Assembly: GCA_965276005.1 (NCBI GenBank)
Contig: OZ254962.1
Coordinates: 558,001 to 622,000, forward strand
Direction: 5' to 3'
Length of the DNA: 64,000 bases
Origin: G965232465 sp965276005
GTDB lineage: Bacteria > Pseudomonadota > Alphaproteobacteria > JAQWUY01
Shown piece by piece: positions 16,632-27,200 of the stretch (position 1 is its first letter; each line of letters begins with the position of its first letter). The notes beneath the pieces are model-generated. The model did no database searches and was not told where the DNA came from. It saw only the letters and a list, made by a program, of their open reading frames with translations. A program made the position numbers and the translations under genes.

Positions 16632-17561
16632 ATGTCAAAAAAAGTTATTTTAACTTGTGCTATTACTGGCGGCGTGCATACGCCGACCATGTCTGATGCC
16701 CTGCCCTATACGGCTGATGATTTGGCGACTCAAGCCATTGCCGCCGCTGAGGCGGGGGCGTCTGTGCTGCATGTACATGCCCGCAACCCAAAAAACGGTA
16801 TGCCATCGCCGCACTTGAAAGACTATATGGGGTTTTTGCCCCGTATAAAACAAGCCACTGACGCCATTGTCAATGTCACTACGGGGGGCAGCCCCTCGAT
16901 GACCATAAAAGACCGCATATCTGCCCCCCTTGCGTTAAAACCTGAAATGTGTTCGCTCAATATGGGGTCGATAAATTTCGCTTTGTTTCCTGTGGCGGAC
17001 TATTATGACAGTTGGAAATACGATTGGGAACAAGACTTTATCCGCCAATCCGATGACTTTATTTTCCGCAACACTTTTCGGGATATTGCCTATATTCTCG
17101 AACAGCTGGGGCAGCAACACCATGTGAAATTCGAACACGAATGTTACGATGTGGGACACCTGTATAATTTGGCGTATTTTGTCAAAAAAGGGCTGGTAAA
17201 ACCGCCGTTTTTCTTACAATTCGTGTTTGGGATTATGGGCGGTATTGGTGCCGACATCGACAACTTGATATTTATGAAACGCACCGCCGATAGGCTGTTT
17301 GGCGATGGGTATCATTGGTCTGTACTGGCGGCGGGGCGTGACCAAATGCCGTTTTGTACGACCGCTGCGATTATGGGCGGCAATGTACGGGTAGGACTGG
17401 AAGACAGCCTGTATATTGCCAAAGGCAAACTTGCCCAAAACAACGCCGAACAGGTTACAAAGATTAAAAACCTACTTGCGGATCTATCCCTAGACATAGC
17501 AACCCCAGACGAAGCCCGGCACATGCTCAACCTCAAAGGGGGCGATCAGGTGGCTTTTTAA
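16632..17561 (+). CDS. BKACE-family beta-keto acid cleavage enzyme (DUF849)
   Basis: TIM-barrel, zinc-dependent enzyme family that condenses a beta-keto acid with acetyl-CoA, giving acetoacetate and a new CoA ester (3-keto-5-aminohexanoate cleavage enzyme, Kce, is the type member). 309 aa. LHVHARNPKNGMPS (near residue 54) contains the two zinc His; NVTTGGSPSM and FEHECYDVGHL are further family signatures. The motif reads HARN where HxRD is commoner. It starts the operon and is followed by a TRAP transporter and a cyclase-family hydrolase, which suggests breakdown of an imported carboxylate; the substrate is not readable from sequence. Confidence 0.88.
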   Translation: MSKKVILTCAITGGVHTPTMSDALPYTADDLATQAIAAAEAGASVLHVHARNPKNGMPSPHLKDYMGFLPRIKQATDAIVNVTTGGSPSMTIKDRISAPLALKPEMCSLNMGSINFALFPVADYYDSWKYDWEQDFIRQSDDFIFRNTFRDIAYILEQLGQQHHVKFEHECYDVGHLYNLAYFVKKGLVKPPFFLQFVFGIMGGIGADIDNLIFMKRTADRLFGDGYHWSVLAAGRDQMPFCTTAAIMGGNVRVGLEDSLYIAKGKLAQNNAEQVTKIKNLLADLSLDIATPDEARHMLNLKGGDQVAF

Positions 17562-17594
17562 AACGCATATAAACAACATGTTAGGAGAACAACC

Positions 17595-18653
17595 ATGATT
17601 TTAAAACCTATACTTATTGGTGCCATAGCAATGGTGATGTCGTTTGCCCCCGCTGCGGCTGCCAAGACCTTTAACATGACCCTTGTAGCGGGGCATCCGC
17701 CGGTATTTCGTTGGGTAAAAATGCTGTCTGAACACTTTGTACCAGAAGTCACCAAAAAACTACAAGCCAAAGGGTACACAGTTAAAATCGACCAACAATA
17801 CGGGGGCACTATCGCCAAAGTGGGTGAAGAATTGGAAATTGTCGGACAAGGCATTGCAGAAGCAGGCACTGTATGGAGTCTGTTTGACCCGGCAAAACTG
17901 GCGGTACAAAATGTAACCTATTACACGCCGTTTGTCAGCGATGACATCCACAAAGTGCAACAGGTCGCCGATAGCTTACACAAGACAAACGCCGATATAA
18001 ACAAAGCCTACACGCAAAACAACATTACTTATTTGGGCGGAACGGTTGTGGTCGACGATTATATGTTGTTGACCAACTTTCCCGTAAACAGTCTGGCAGA
18101 CCTAAGAGGGCGTAAAATCGGTGCCCCGGGGGCGGCGGTCAATTGGTTATCTGGCACCGACGCCGTTGGGGTATCTGGGAATTTAACCACTTACTATAAT
18201 GCTATTTCCACTGGCGTATTTGACGGGGCGATTGTCTTTGCCTCCGCTGTACTGCCTAGTAAATTACACGAAGTAACCCCCTATATTACTCGATTTGGGT
18301 TGGGGGCACAGTTCGCCGGCGGTATTGGCGTCAACAGCGATTGGTACAACAGCCAACCTGCAGAAGTGCAACAGATTTTAAAACAAACCGCCAACAGTGC
18401 CGCTTTGTGGTATATTACAGCACTAGACAGTGCGATAAAATCCACTTTCGAAAAATTGCAGTCGCTAGGGGTTTCTGTCACCGATGCCAGCCCTGAAATG
18501 CGGCAACAATGGGCAAATGATATGGATAATATTGCCCAAAATTGGGCAACCACTTTAGACGCACAAGGCAAGCCGGCAAGCAAAATCTTAAATGTATACA
18601 TGTCAGAAATGCGAAAAGCAGGGGCTACCCCGTTGCGGGATTGGGACAGATGA
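17595..18653 (+). CDS. dctP: TRAP transporter solute-binding protein (DctP family)
   Basis: Periplasmic receptor for a carboxylate-type substrate; 352 aa. A signal peptide (ILIGAIAMVMSFAPAAAAK, cut after Ala-Ala-Ala) precedes the DctP fold: LVAGHPPVFRWVKMLSEHFVPEV, YGGTIAKVGEELEIVGQGIAE, and LRGRKIGAPGAAVNWLSGTDAVGVS around residue 175, where the family has the ligand-contacting Arg. SD TAGGAG is in place. It overlaps dctQ by 4 nt (ATGA). Confidence 0.93.
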   Translation: MILKPILIGAIAMVMSFAPAAAAKTFNMTLVAGHPPVFRWVKMLSEHFVPEVTKKLQAKGYTVKIDQQYGGTIAKVGEELEIVGQGIAEAGTVWSLFDPAKLAVQNVTYYTPFVSDDIHKVQQVADSLHKTNADINKAYTQNNITYLGGTVVVDDYMLLTNFPVNSLADLRGRKIGAPGAAVNWLSGTDAVGVSGNLTTYYNAISTGVFDGAIVFASAVLPSKLHEVTPYITRFGLGAQFAGGIGVNSDWYNSQPAEVQQILKQTANSAALWYITALDSAIKSTFEKLQSLGVSVTDASPEMRQQWANDMDNIAQNWATTLDAQGKPASKILNVYMSEMRKAGATPLRDWDR

Positions 18654-19153
18654 TGGTGTTGCGGGTTATTAACATATGCACTCAGACTTTAAATATTATC
18701 GGGTCGCTGTTAATCATTGGGGTTATGCTGTTGATTGGTGCCGATGTGATTGGGCGGGGGGTGTTTTTGTCGCCTATCGCTGGGGTGCCGGAAATTGTCA
18801 GTTTGGCAATTGTGGCAATTGTGTTTTTACAGCTCCCCTCGACCCTAAACACAGGGCGATTGACTCGCTCCGATGCTGTGTTAAACAAAATTACCGGCAC
18901 CTATCCCAGACTGGCAAAGCATCTGGAAACCACGATCGATATGATGGCAATCGCCATGATGGCGGTGATTTTTCGGTTTTCCCTGCCACTATTGCAAAAG
19001 TCGTGGACAACCCAGCAGTTCGTCGGTGCTATCGGTGATTTTACCGCCCCCACATGGCCCGTAAAACTGATTATTCTTATGGGTACGGCAATGCTTATTT
19101 TGCAATTTATCGTCCGTATTGTCAACAGGTATACCGCCAATGACACCGTTTGA
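18650..19153 (+). CDS. dctQ: TRAP transporter small permease (DctQ)
   Basis: 167 aa with four membrane segments (IIGSLLIIGVMLLIGADVIGR, VSLAIVAIVFLQLPS, MAIAMMAVIFRFSLPLL, LIILMGTAMLILQFIVRIV). ADVIGRGVF is the usual DctQ motif. The start is ATG at 18650, overlapping the dctP stop; ATG 18653 is equally possible. It ends 14 nt inside dctM. Confidence 0.9.
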   Translation: MMVLRVINICTQTLNIIGSLLIIGVMLLIGADVIGRGVFLSPIAGVPEIVSLAIVAIVFLQLPSTLNTGRLTRSDAVLNKITGTYPRLAKHLETTIDMMAIAMMAVIFRFSLPLLQKSWTTQQFVGAIGDFTAPTWPVKLIILMGTAMLILQFIVRIVNRYTANDTV

Positions 19154-20447
19154 GATTGGTATACTTTCGCTGTTTGGCATGGGAATATTGGTATTTTTTG
19201 GCATGTACATTGCCCTTGCTTTGACTATTGTATCGTTTGTGGGGGTGTGGGCAATTAAGGGCAATGTCACTTTGTCTGGCATGTTGTTAGCCATGGCGGT
19301 ACATGATACTTTGTCGAATTATTATTTTGGTGTGGTACCGTTGTTTGTGTTAATGGGCTTTGTGGTGTCAGAAACGGGTATTGGCAAAGACGCATACGAT
19401 GTGGCGAATGCTGGTTTTCGCAAAATCAGGGGCGGACTAGCTGTGGGGACAGTTGGGGCGAATGCTATATTTGCGGCGATTACAGGTATTTCCATTGCTT
19501 CGGCTGCTGTGTTTACCCGTATTGCTGTACCGCAAATGTTACGGCACGGATACAGCCCCCGGTTTGCGGTTGGCGTGGTGGCGGGATCCAGTGTGCTTGG
19601 CATGTTAATCCCCCCGTCGTTGCTGTTGATTTTATACGGTATTTTGACGGAACAAAGTATCGGGCATCTGTTTATCGCCGGCGTGTTACCGGGGATGTTG
19701 CTGGCGTTTTTATTTGGCGTCTGTATTGTTATTGCCGCTTACCTTGTACCCAACCGCATACAGCCAAAGGGGAGCACAGCTACTATTGCCGCCCTGCCGT
19801 TATCGCAATTGTTACACAAAGGCATTCCGATTTTTGTGTTAATTGCTTTTGTGTTTGGCGGTATATATTTAGGGTGGTTTACGCCTGTGGAAGCGGCGGC
19901 GATGGGGGCTATTGGGGCATTGGTTATCGGCATAGTCAAACGGCGTTTGACTTTAAGGGGGTTTTGGAATGTATTGATGGAAACCGGAGCAGTCACCGCA
20001 TCCGTATGTTTTTTACTTATAGCCGCCCAAATGTACGCAAAGATGTTGGCATTTTCCGGTCTGCCCACACAGTTCGGCAGTTTGGCCACCGATGCCAATT
20101 TAGGATTGTGGGGGATTATTGCCATTTATATAGGCATTGCCATTGTGCTGGGCATGATACTCGATTCGTCGTCGATTTTGCTGATTTTGGTACCGTTGAT
20201 TTTACCGGTGTTACACCCCTATGAAGTAGATTTGGTGTGGTTTGGCATTGTAACAATTATTGCGGTCGAAATCGGACTTTTGACGCCGCCGTTTGGATTA
20301 TCTGTGTATGTGATTAAATCCACTTTAAACGATGATTCGATTAGCCTGTGGGATATTTTTGTCGGGGCGATGCCGTTTGTAGGGGTTATGGTGGGTGCCT
20401 TATTGATTGTCTTAGCATTCCCGGCTATTACCACCGCTTTATTATGA
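19140..20447 (+). CDS. dctM: TRAP transporter large permease (DctM)
   Basis: 435 aa, about twelve membrane segments. Family signatures include NYYFGVVPLFVLMGFVVSETG, SVLGMLIPPSLLLILYGILT and the C-terminal EIGLLTPPFGLSVYVIKS. The ATG at 19140 lies inside the end of dctQ, giving translational coupling. It forms the sodium-driven transport unit with DctP and DctQ. Confidence 0.93.
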   Translation: MTPFEIGILSLFGMGILVFFGMYIALALTIVSFVGVWAIKGNVTLSGMLLAMAVHDTLSNYYFGVVPLFVLMGFVVSETGIGKDAYDVANAGFRKIRGGLAVGTVGANAIFAAITGISIASAAVFTRIAVPQMLRHGYSPRFAVGVVAGSSVLGMLIPPSLLLILYGILTEQSIGHLFIAGVLPGMLLAFLFGVCIVIAAYLVPNRIQPKGSTATIAALPLSQLLHKGIPIFVLIAFVFGGIYLGWFTPVEAAAMGAIGALVIGIVKRRLTLRGFWNVLMETGAVTASVCFLLIAAQMYAKMLAFSGLPTQFGSLATDANLGLWGIIAIYIGIAIVLGMILDSSSILLILVPLILPVLHPYEVDLVWFGIVTIIAVEIGLLTPPFGLSVYVIKSTLNDDSISLWDIFVGAMPFVGVMVGALLIVLAFPAITTALL

Positions 20448-20466
20448 CAACACGAGGACAATGCCC

Positions 20467-21255
20467 ATGCCCCAAACACTGATTGATATTTCCGTTCCCC
20501 TAGAAATGGGCATCGCCTCTGATCCGCCGTTTATGTTGCCAGAAATAGAATACATCGACCATCAACAATCCGCCGCCCAGCTGACAGGCATGTTTGCCGG
20601 TCTGCACCAGCAAGACTTGCCCAATGGCGAGGGCTGGGCGATTGAAAAATTGACCGTATATACGCATAATGGCACCCATTTAGACGCTCCGTATCACCAT
20701 CACTCGACAATGAATGGCGGACAAAAGTCGATAACTATCGACCAAGTCCCCCTAGAATGGTGTTATAATCAAGCGGTAAAACTGGATTTTCGTCATTTTG
20801 ACGATGGCTATCTGGTAACCGCTAAGGATGTGCAGCGGGAATTACACAGAATCGACCACACTTTGCAACCGTTGGACATTGTGGTCGTCAACACGGCGGC
20901 AGGCGAACGATACGGACACGACGATTACCTACACAGCGGCTGTGGCATGGGACGGGAGGCAACCCTGTATTTACTGGAACAAGGCGTACGGGTAACGGGC
21001 ACAGATGCGTGGAGCTGGGACGCCCCATTTAGCATCACCGCCAAACGCTATGCAGCAACCAAAGACCCAAGTCTCATATGGGAAGGACACCGCACCAGCA
21101 TAGACATCGGATATTGCCACATGGAAAAATTGGCAAACCTAGACAAACTGCCTAGCACAGGATTTATAATTGCCTGTTTTCCGTTTAACATCAAAGGGGC
21201 ATCTGCAGGCTTCACAAGAGCGGTCGCCATTTTACCCCCCGATACCCCCCAATGA
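20467..21255 (+). CDS. Cyclase-family metal hydrolase (kynurenine formamidase-like)
   Basis: 262 aa. YTHNGTHLDAPYHH (near residue 66) is the HxGTHxDxPxH metal-binding motif of the cyclase/KynB family, which hydrolyses amides or lactones. Further motifs are DIVVVNTAAGERYG, GCGMGREATLYLLEQGVRVTGTDAWSWD and a C-terminal CFPFNIKGASAGFTRAVAI. AGGA lies 8 nt before ATG 20467 (and only 2 nt before ATG 20461). As the last gene of the TRAP operon it probably acts on the imported compound or its product; a tryptophan-pathway role is not supported by its neighbours. Confidence 0.85.
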   Translation: MPQTLIDISVPLEMGIASDPPFMLPEIEYIDHQQSAAQLTGMFAGLHQQDLPNGEGWAIEKLTVYTHNGTHLDAPYHHHSTMNGGQKSITIDQVPLEWCYNQAVKLDFRHFDDGYLVTAKDVQRELHRIDHTLQPLDIVVVNTAAGERYGHDDYLHSGCGMGREATLYLLEQGVRVTGTDAWSWDAPFSITAKRYAATKDPSLIWEGHRTSIDIGYCHMEKLANLDKLPSTGFIIACFPFNIKGASAGFTRAVAILPPDTPQ

Positions 21256-21265
21256 CACCTACTTA

Positions 21266-24200
21266 TTAAGTTTCGGACGATCCCTTTTTCACACCGCCAA
21301 CAGCGGTTTTGCCCGTTGGTGTGGGTTGCTGTACGAATATTTGTTTAATGGTTTCGTACAACTTTTCATCCCATTCGTACAAGGGTACCACTTTTTGTGT
21401 CTTGATGTTTTTTGCAAGGAACACTAGGTCGTATGTGGTGGTGTATTTTACCTTGTATGTTACCTTTTGGGGGGTGGGGGCGGTAAATATGGATAGCCGT
21501 TTTGGCTGTGTATCCTGTGGGTGGGAGATTGCCTGCATTTTGATACCATTCAGGTGGGCGTATATGCCGCTGTTAAAGATGGTTTCGATGCTGCCAAGCG
21601 GGACGCCTAATACACCGCTTGCACCACCTGTGGCTCCCGCTGCCCCTGCCCCTGCTGCCCCTGCTGCCCCTGCTGCACCAGCACCGCCTGCGGCTCCCGC
21701 TGCTGCCCCTGCTGCCCCTGCTGCCCCCGCTGCTGCTGCTGTTATGATACCGCTGTTTACCACTACGACAGCACCGGCACCTAACAAGACGATACCGGCA
21801 CCTGCATTGCCGCCACCGCCGCCACCGCCACCGCCGTCACTGCCATCGGGGTTTCCTAATTCGTTACCACCGCCAGATCTTGTGGATCGTAAAATAGTAC
21901 CTGTCTTTCCAGTGGGTGTATTAGAAACAAGATCTTGGGAGTTGTATTGCAATTTGTAATTTTGGGAACTCAGTGTAAACTTGTTTGTATCACCGATGAA
22001 TATGGGTTTGCCCGATCCTATTGCATCATCGGCGTATACAAATGCCCCGTTATTTATTGTTAATGTTACGGCTCCCTCCCCCGCCAGCAGACCGTTGCTA
22101 TCAAAGCCTTTACCGCTTTTGATATACACGGGGGCGAATAGTTTACCGCTTTCATATTGTCGGTCCATTACATCCAAGTCGCTCATTTTTAGGTTTAGGG
22201 GTTTTGGGTCGATGGTGCCTGTTAGTCCTTTGACTTGCACATTATTGCTGTTATCAAGATCGACAACCGCATTATTTGTGGCATTGAGTACTTTTAGGAC
22301 ATAGTTCCCCCTAGTATTGCCATTTAGGGTGATCTTTTGATAGTCTTTAATCTGAATTTGCTTGTTGGTGCCTGCATCTGCATTAGCGTATGCGAATGCA
22401 CCGCTTTGTATGTTTAGGGAGACACCTGTATCAGAAGCGATAAGCCCCGAATTGTCCGAGTCTTTTTTGGCGGCAAAGCCGTCCGTATTGCCGCTGTTGC
22501 CTACAGTTACGACCACATTTGCGTTGGCATTATAATCACGCTTGTTCGCCACCAATTCGCTACCGTCCAGTTTTAACACCCGGGGGGTGATGTCGGATTT
22601 TAAATCTTTAACCGTTATATCGTTTGCTTTTTTCTTGACAATATACCTATTTGGACTGCCAACGCCCCTATCCTCGATAACATGCAGTTCGTAGTTGCCT
22701 GCTGCTGCCCCCGATAATGTAAGTGTACTGGCGTTATCGATGTATATTTGCTTGCCTGTTTCCCGATTTTTATTTGCATGTTTAAACGATCGACTGCCGA
22801 TGGCACCGCTATTATTTATGACTAGGTTTACGACCCCATTGCCGATTTTGCCCGTGTTGTTGGCGGTGCTGTCGTCAAAGCCATCGTTGGCACTGTCCGC
22901 ATCTGTATCCACAGTTACGGTGGCTGTTTTGGTGCCATCATACGCACGCCCCGCCAATTTTAATTCGCTAACATCAAGAATTAACGGGCGTTTGCTGATT
23001 TCCCCTGTTATGGTTGTATCTGTACCCGCAGACACATCGCTGAGTTTCGTATCGGTGGCTTTTATGTACAGTTCATAGTTTTTGATGTCCGCACCGCTTA
23101 GTGTAATGCCATTGACATTGGCAAACAGCACACTTTTGCCGCTGCCAGCTGTGGCAGTGGCATATTTAAACGCCCCGGCGGCAATATTGAGTATCACTGT
23201 ATCGTTGGGGGCTTTTTCGCCCACGCCTGTACCCGTATCAAAACCTTTGTGGTTGTCGCTTTTTAAGCCTACATCCGCTTGTGTATTGCCATCGTATATT
23301 TGTTTGCCTGATACGCTATTTGCTCCCTTTACTTCGAAGTCGGATATTTTTAAGTACAGCTTACTGGGGGTGATGGGGGCCTTTAAATCTTTTATTTGCA
23401 TATTTGTTTTGGGACGCACCTCGTTGCCCGCCATATCGGCCACATATAAAATATAGTTTCCTGCATCTGCACCCGTTAATTTTAGGGCGTTGGCATTATC
23501 GATGGACATTTGTTTGTTTGAACCTGCATGTTTATCCACATACTTAAACGCATTGCTACCAACATCACCACCGTTGATAGGATTCAGTTTGACATTATCA
23601 TTGTTTACAACACCTTTGTTGTTGTCGGTGCTGTCGTTAAACCCATCTTTTTTGTTGTTGACGGTTACGAAAGCGTCGACTTCCCCATTATAGGGACGGC
23701 TAAAAGCGGTCAATTCTTTTACATCGAGAACAAGGCGTCTTGGTTGCACCACGACAAATATGCCTACATCTGCGGTATTGCCTTTTTTTAGGGTGCTTAC
23801 CTTTATTTCGTTGTGTGCATAATGTCTTCTTAAATACAATTCATAGTTATCTTTATCGCTGCCGGTGAGTGTAATTTTTGTAACATCGTTAAGATATACA
23901 CTTACATAGCTTGTAACCCCTTTATGCCAGCGTCTAAACGCCCCGGGTTCTATTTTTAAAGCCACGCTGTCGCCCCTTAATTTTTCACCTTTGCCACCGG
24001 GTTTTGTAGAAAAATGACCGAATCCATCGTTGCCGGGGCGTATCGCCATATCCACATCCGTAGTGCCGTCATAATACATGTCTAAGTTATGAGGATATTT
24101 TCCGATCTTGCCAACGCCAACAGGGTTTTTCACTTGCAGTTCACTGCCGTACAGGTACAGCCTACGGGGGGTAATCGATGCACCGGTAACATTGGTAAGG

Positions 24201-27200
24201 GGCGGGGTACTGAGACCATACACGGTTTTGTTGTTGCCGTCCTTAAGGCTTACCGTATGTCCGGAATCATACTTTATGGTTAGGTTGGTGCCCACATGTT
24301 CTACGACATTGGTACCGGTCGAGTCATAGAATGTACCTTTGACACTGCTTACGGTGGCATTAAAGTTAAAATGTTTGTTGGCGTCTGTGTTGTCTGCCAA
24401 GCCGCCCACTTTGAATTTTAACCCCCCAACTGTATCGTTTACAAATTTTATATTGTTGCTATTGGCGGTTGGGGCGGCAGAAGTGCTGTCATATTGTTTT
24501 TGTTTGCTTTTATCTGTTACCGTTAGCCCTAGTGTGGGATTCACGCTATATACAAAAGCGGATTTTTCTTTTTTATCGCCGGAGACATCGGCTGTATTGG
24601 ATTGGAAATCGCCCTTTGCGGTATCGAATGCCTTGTTAAATTGCACAAAGCCATAATCGTTTACACCCCCCATTTTGTTATGTGCCGGTGTTGTTGTCCA
24701 CACCAAGTAGCGTCCTTTGTCGCCCGTATTGTCATCGATGGTCAAGGCGGTAGCGTTCGATCGGTTGTCGAATATGTCGGCTTTGAGTGCGATAGCCACT
24801 TCGCCTTTGTCGTGGTTGCCGGTGGCTTTTATACGCCCGTTGTTTAGAATGACAATTTTCGACTCCGATCCGCTGGCTGTTGTGCCGGTGTATACGATAC
24901 TGACTCGGTTGCCGTCCGCTTGCCAAACGGTGATTTTTCCCGTTTGTTTTTTGTTGGCGGGGGTATTAGCGGCACCGCTGCCGGTTAGCATTTTGATAAT
25001 CAGATCACCATCGCCGGCGGATATGGTTTTGCCTGTTTTAACGGTGATTTCTGCTTTGCCTGTGTCCCGATCTTTTATGGCAAAGCCCGTATTATCGGCA
25101 CTGGCGTCATTGGCTTTGAGTACCAATCCGCCCTTAACTTTTACATTTTGGTTAATGACAATCGACTTACCGGCGATTAAGGTAAGTTTGCCCGGCGTCT
25201 TGCCACTAGCTGTGTTTGTCGCTATTATATCGGTGTCTATGGTAATGGTGTTGCTGGCAACAAGTGTTACCGCTGTGCCGCCATTTAATTTATCTTGTAT
25301 CGCCACCGATTCGTCGACGACATTACCGACCATATCAGCGGGAACGGATAGTAAATACACACTGCCCTTACCGCTATCCCCCGTCGCTCCAACCACCAGC
25401 TGGGTACCATCGCCGTTGAAAGACACGGACGCCCCGAAATTATGCCCCTGTTTCAATTGAAATTGCTTTAAAGTTTCTTTATATGTGGACACAGACACGC
25501 CAAAATTGGGTTTGGTCTTCGCCCCATCCCGCCATACGATTTCGACCTTGTTCTTAAGGATGGGATCCGTTTTACCAGCCCACACATCCGCCGTAAGAGC
25601 ATACAGATATACCGCCCCGAAATTAGAACTGTTTTCCTCAATATTGCCCGGGAAACCGCTATCATGGCTTGGGGCACCGACCGCCAATTTGGTGCCGCTG
25701 CTATTGAGAGCGACCGCATCGCCAAACCTATCCTGCTTTTGCGAATCGCTGTGTATAAGTTTTGTTACATAGGTGGCAGACGGTTTGTTGTTGCTGTACG
25801 CAACCGTGTATAAGTACACCGCCCCGCTATTTTGGTAATCACCATGTGCCCCAATAGCCAATTTTGTCCCATCATTATTAAACGACACGCTACTACCAAC
25901 CCTATCTGTATTATCCCACCATTTATCCGTGAGGTGTGTAATTTTGGTCGACTTTATGTTTTTGCCTACCTGTTTCCAGTCTGTGCCTACATGGAACAGC
26001 CATACCACACCCCCATGATAGAGAGTACTAGAATCACTGCGTTCACTTACAACATAATGTGCCGCATCTTCCGCTCCGACAGCCAATTTTGACCCATCAT
26101 CGCTGAGCGATACAGCTGTGCCAAAGCGATCATACTCTGATATGGAAATGCCATGCGTACGATGTGTCAGCTTGGTTTTAAAGTCCCCCAATATCTTATT
26201 ATACGGATTAACCGCATGCCGAATTTGAAACAGAAATACCGCCCCTCTGTTGTCTGTCGCATCAGAACTATAGCCATCATAATAATCATAGCTGGGAGAA
26301 CCGACAGCCAACTTGGTACCATCGGCACTTAACGCCACACTGTAGCCAAAATTATCGTTGTTATCTAGTTTTAAAATATCCCTCGCTTTAATGCCAATCT
26401 TACTGCCATGTCTAATTTTACCGATGGAGGATACGGTTCTTCCCCACTCGCTTTGACCAATCTTATAGATATACACCGCCCCCCTATTGCTGCCTCCCGT
26501 ATCGTCATAAGGGTCACCGACCGCCAGTATTTTGCCATCATCGCTTAACGCTGTACTATATCCAAATTTGTTGCCCTTAGAACCGGATGCAATTTTATTT
26601 ACCTGTGATACGACATTGACCGTTCTTGTAATGGCAACATCTTTCGGGTCGAGTAAAATCACCCCGTTACCCGCCTCGACCCGTTTTAAACCGAAGCTGT
26701 CGACTTGTTGCTTGCCCGATATTTCCACCGCTCCGCCACTGGTGCTGCCGGTGGCATCGATAGCCGCATAATTGTTTGTTGTGTTATCCGCCCATAATAT
26801 CGCTGTACCGCCCGTACCCGATTGGGACGACACATCGATTCGTACACCCGTACCTAACGAAGTTTTACCAGCACGAACAAGGGAACTATTATCCCCCCAA
26901 CGGGTTACAAATAAATCTTGGGTGCGTTTATCGAGTGGGCTGGTTTTCGGGGTGTACGCCCCACCTTGAAACGCCCCGCCCAGACGCACCCGTCCGCCTT
27001 GAGTTTTTCCCGCTGACGATACAGTGCCGGACAACAGCCCCACCAAGCCGCCTTTGGTGCTGATGTCGATAGTGCCGCCGCTACCGTCCGTACTATCCGC
27101 CTTAAAATCTGCAGAACCCAATATTTTTGTACCCTGTTTGCCTAAACCGCCAATAAACGACAAGCTGCCGCCTTTGCTGCCACCGGACACATCAAAACGG

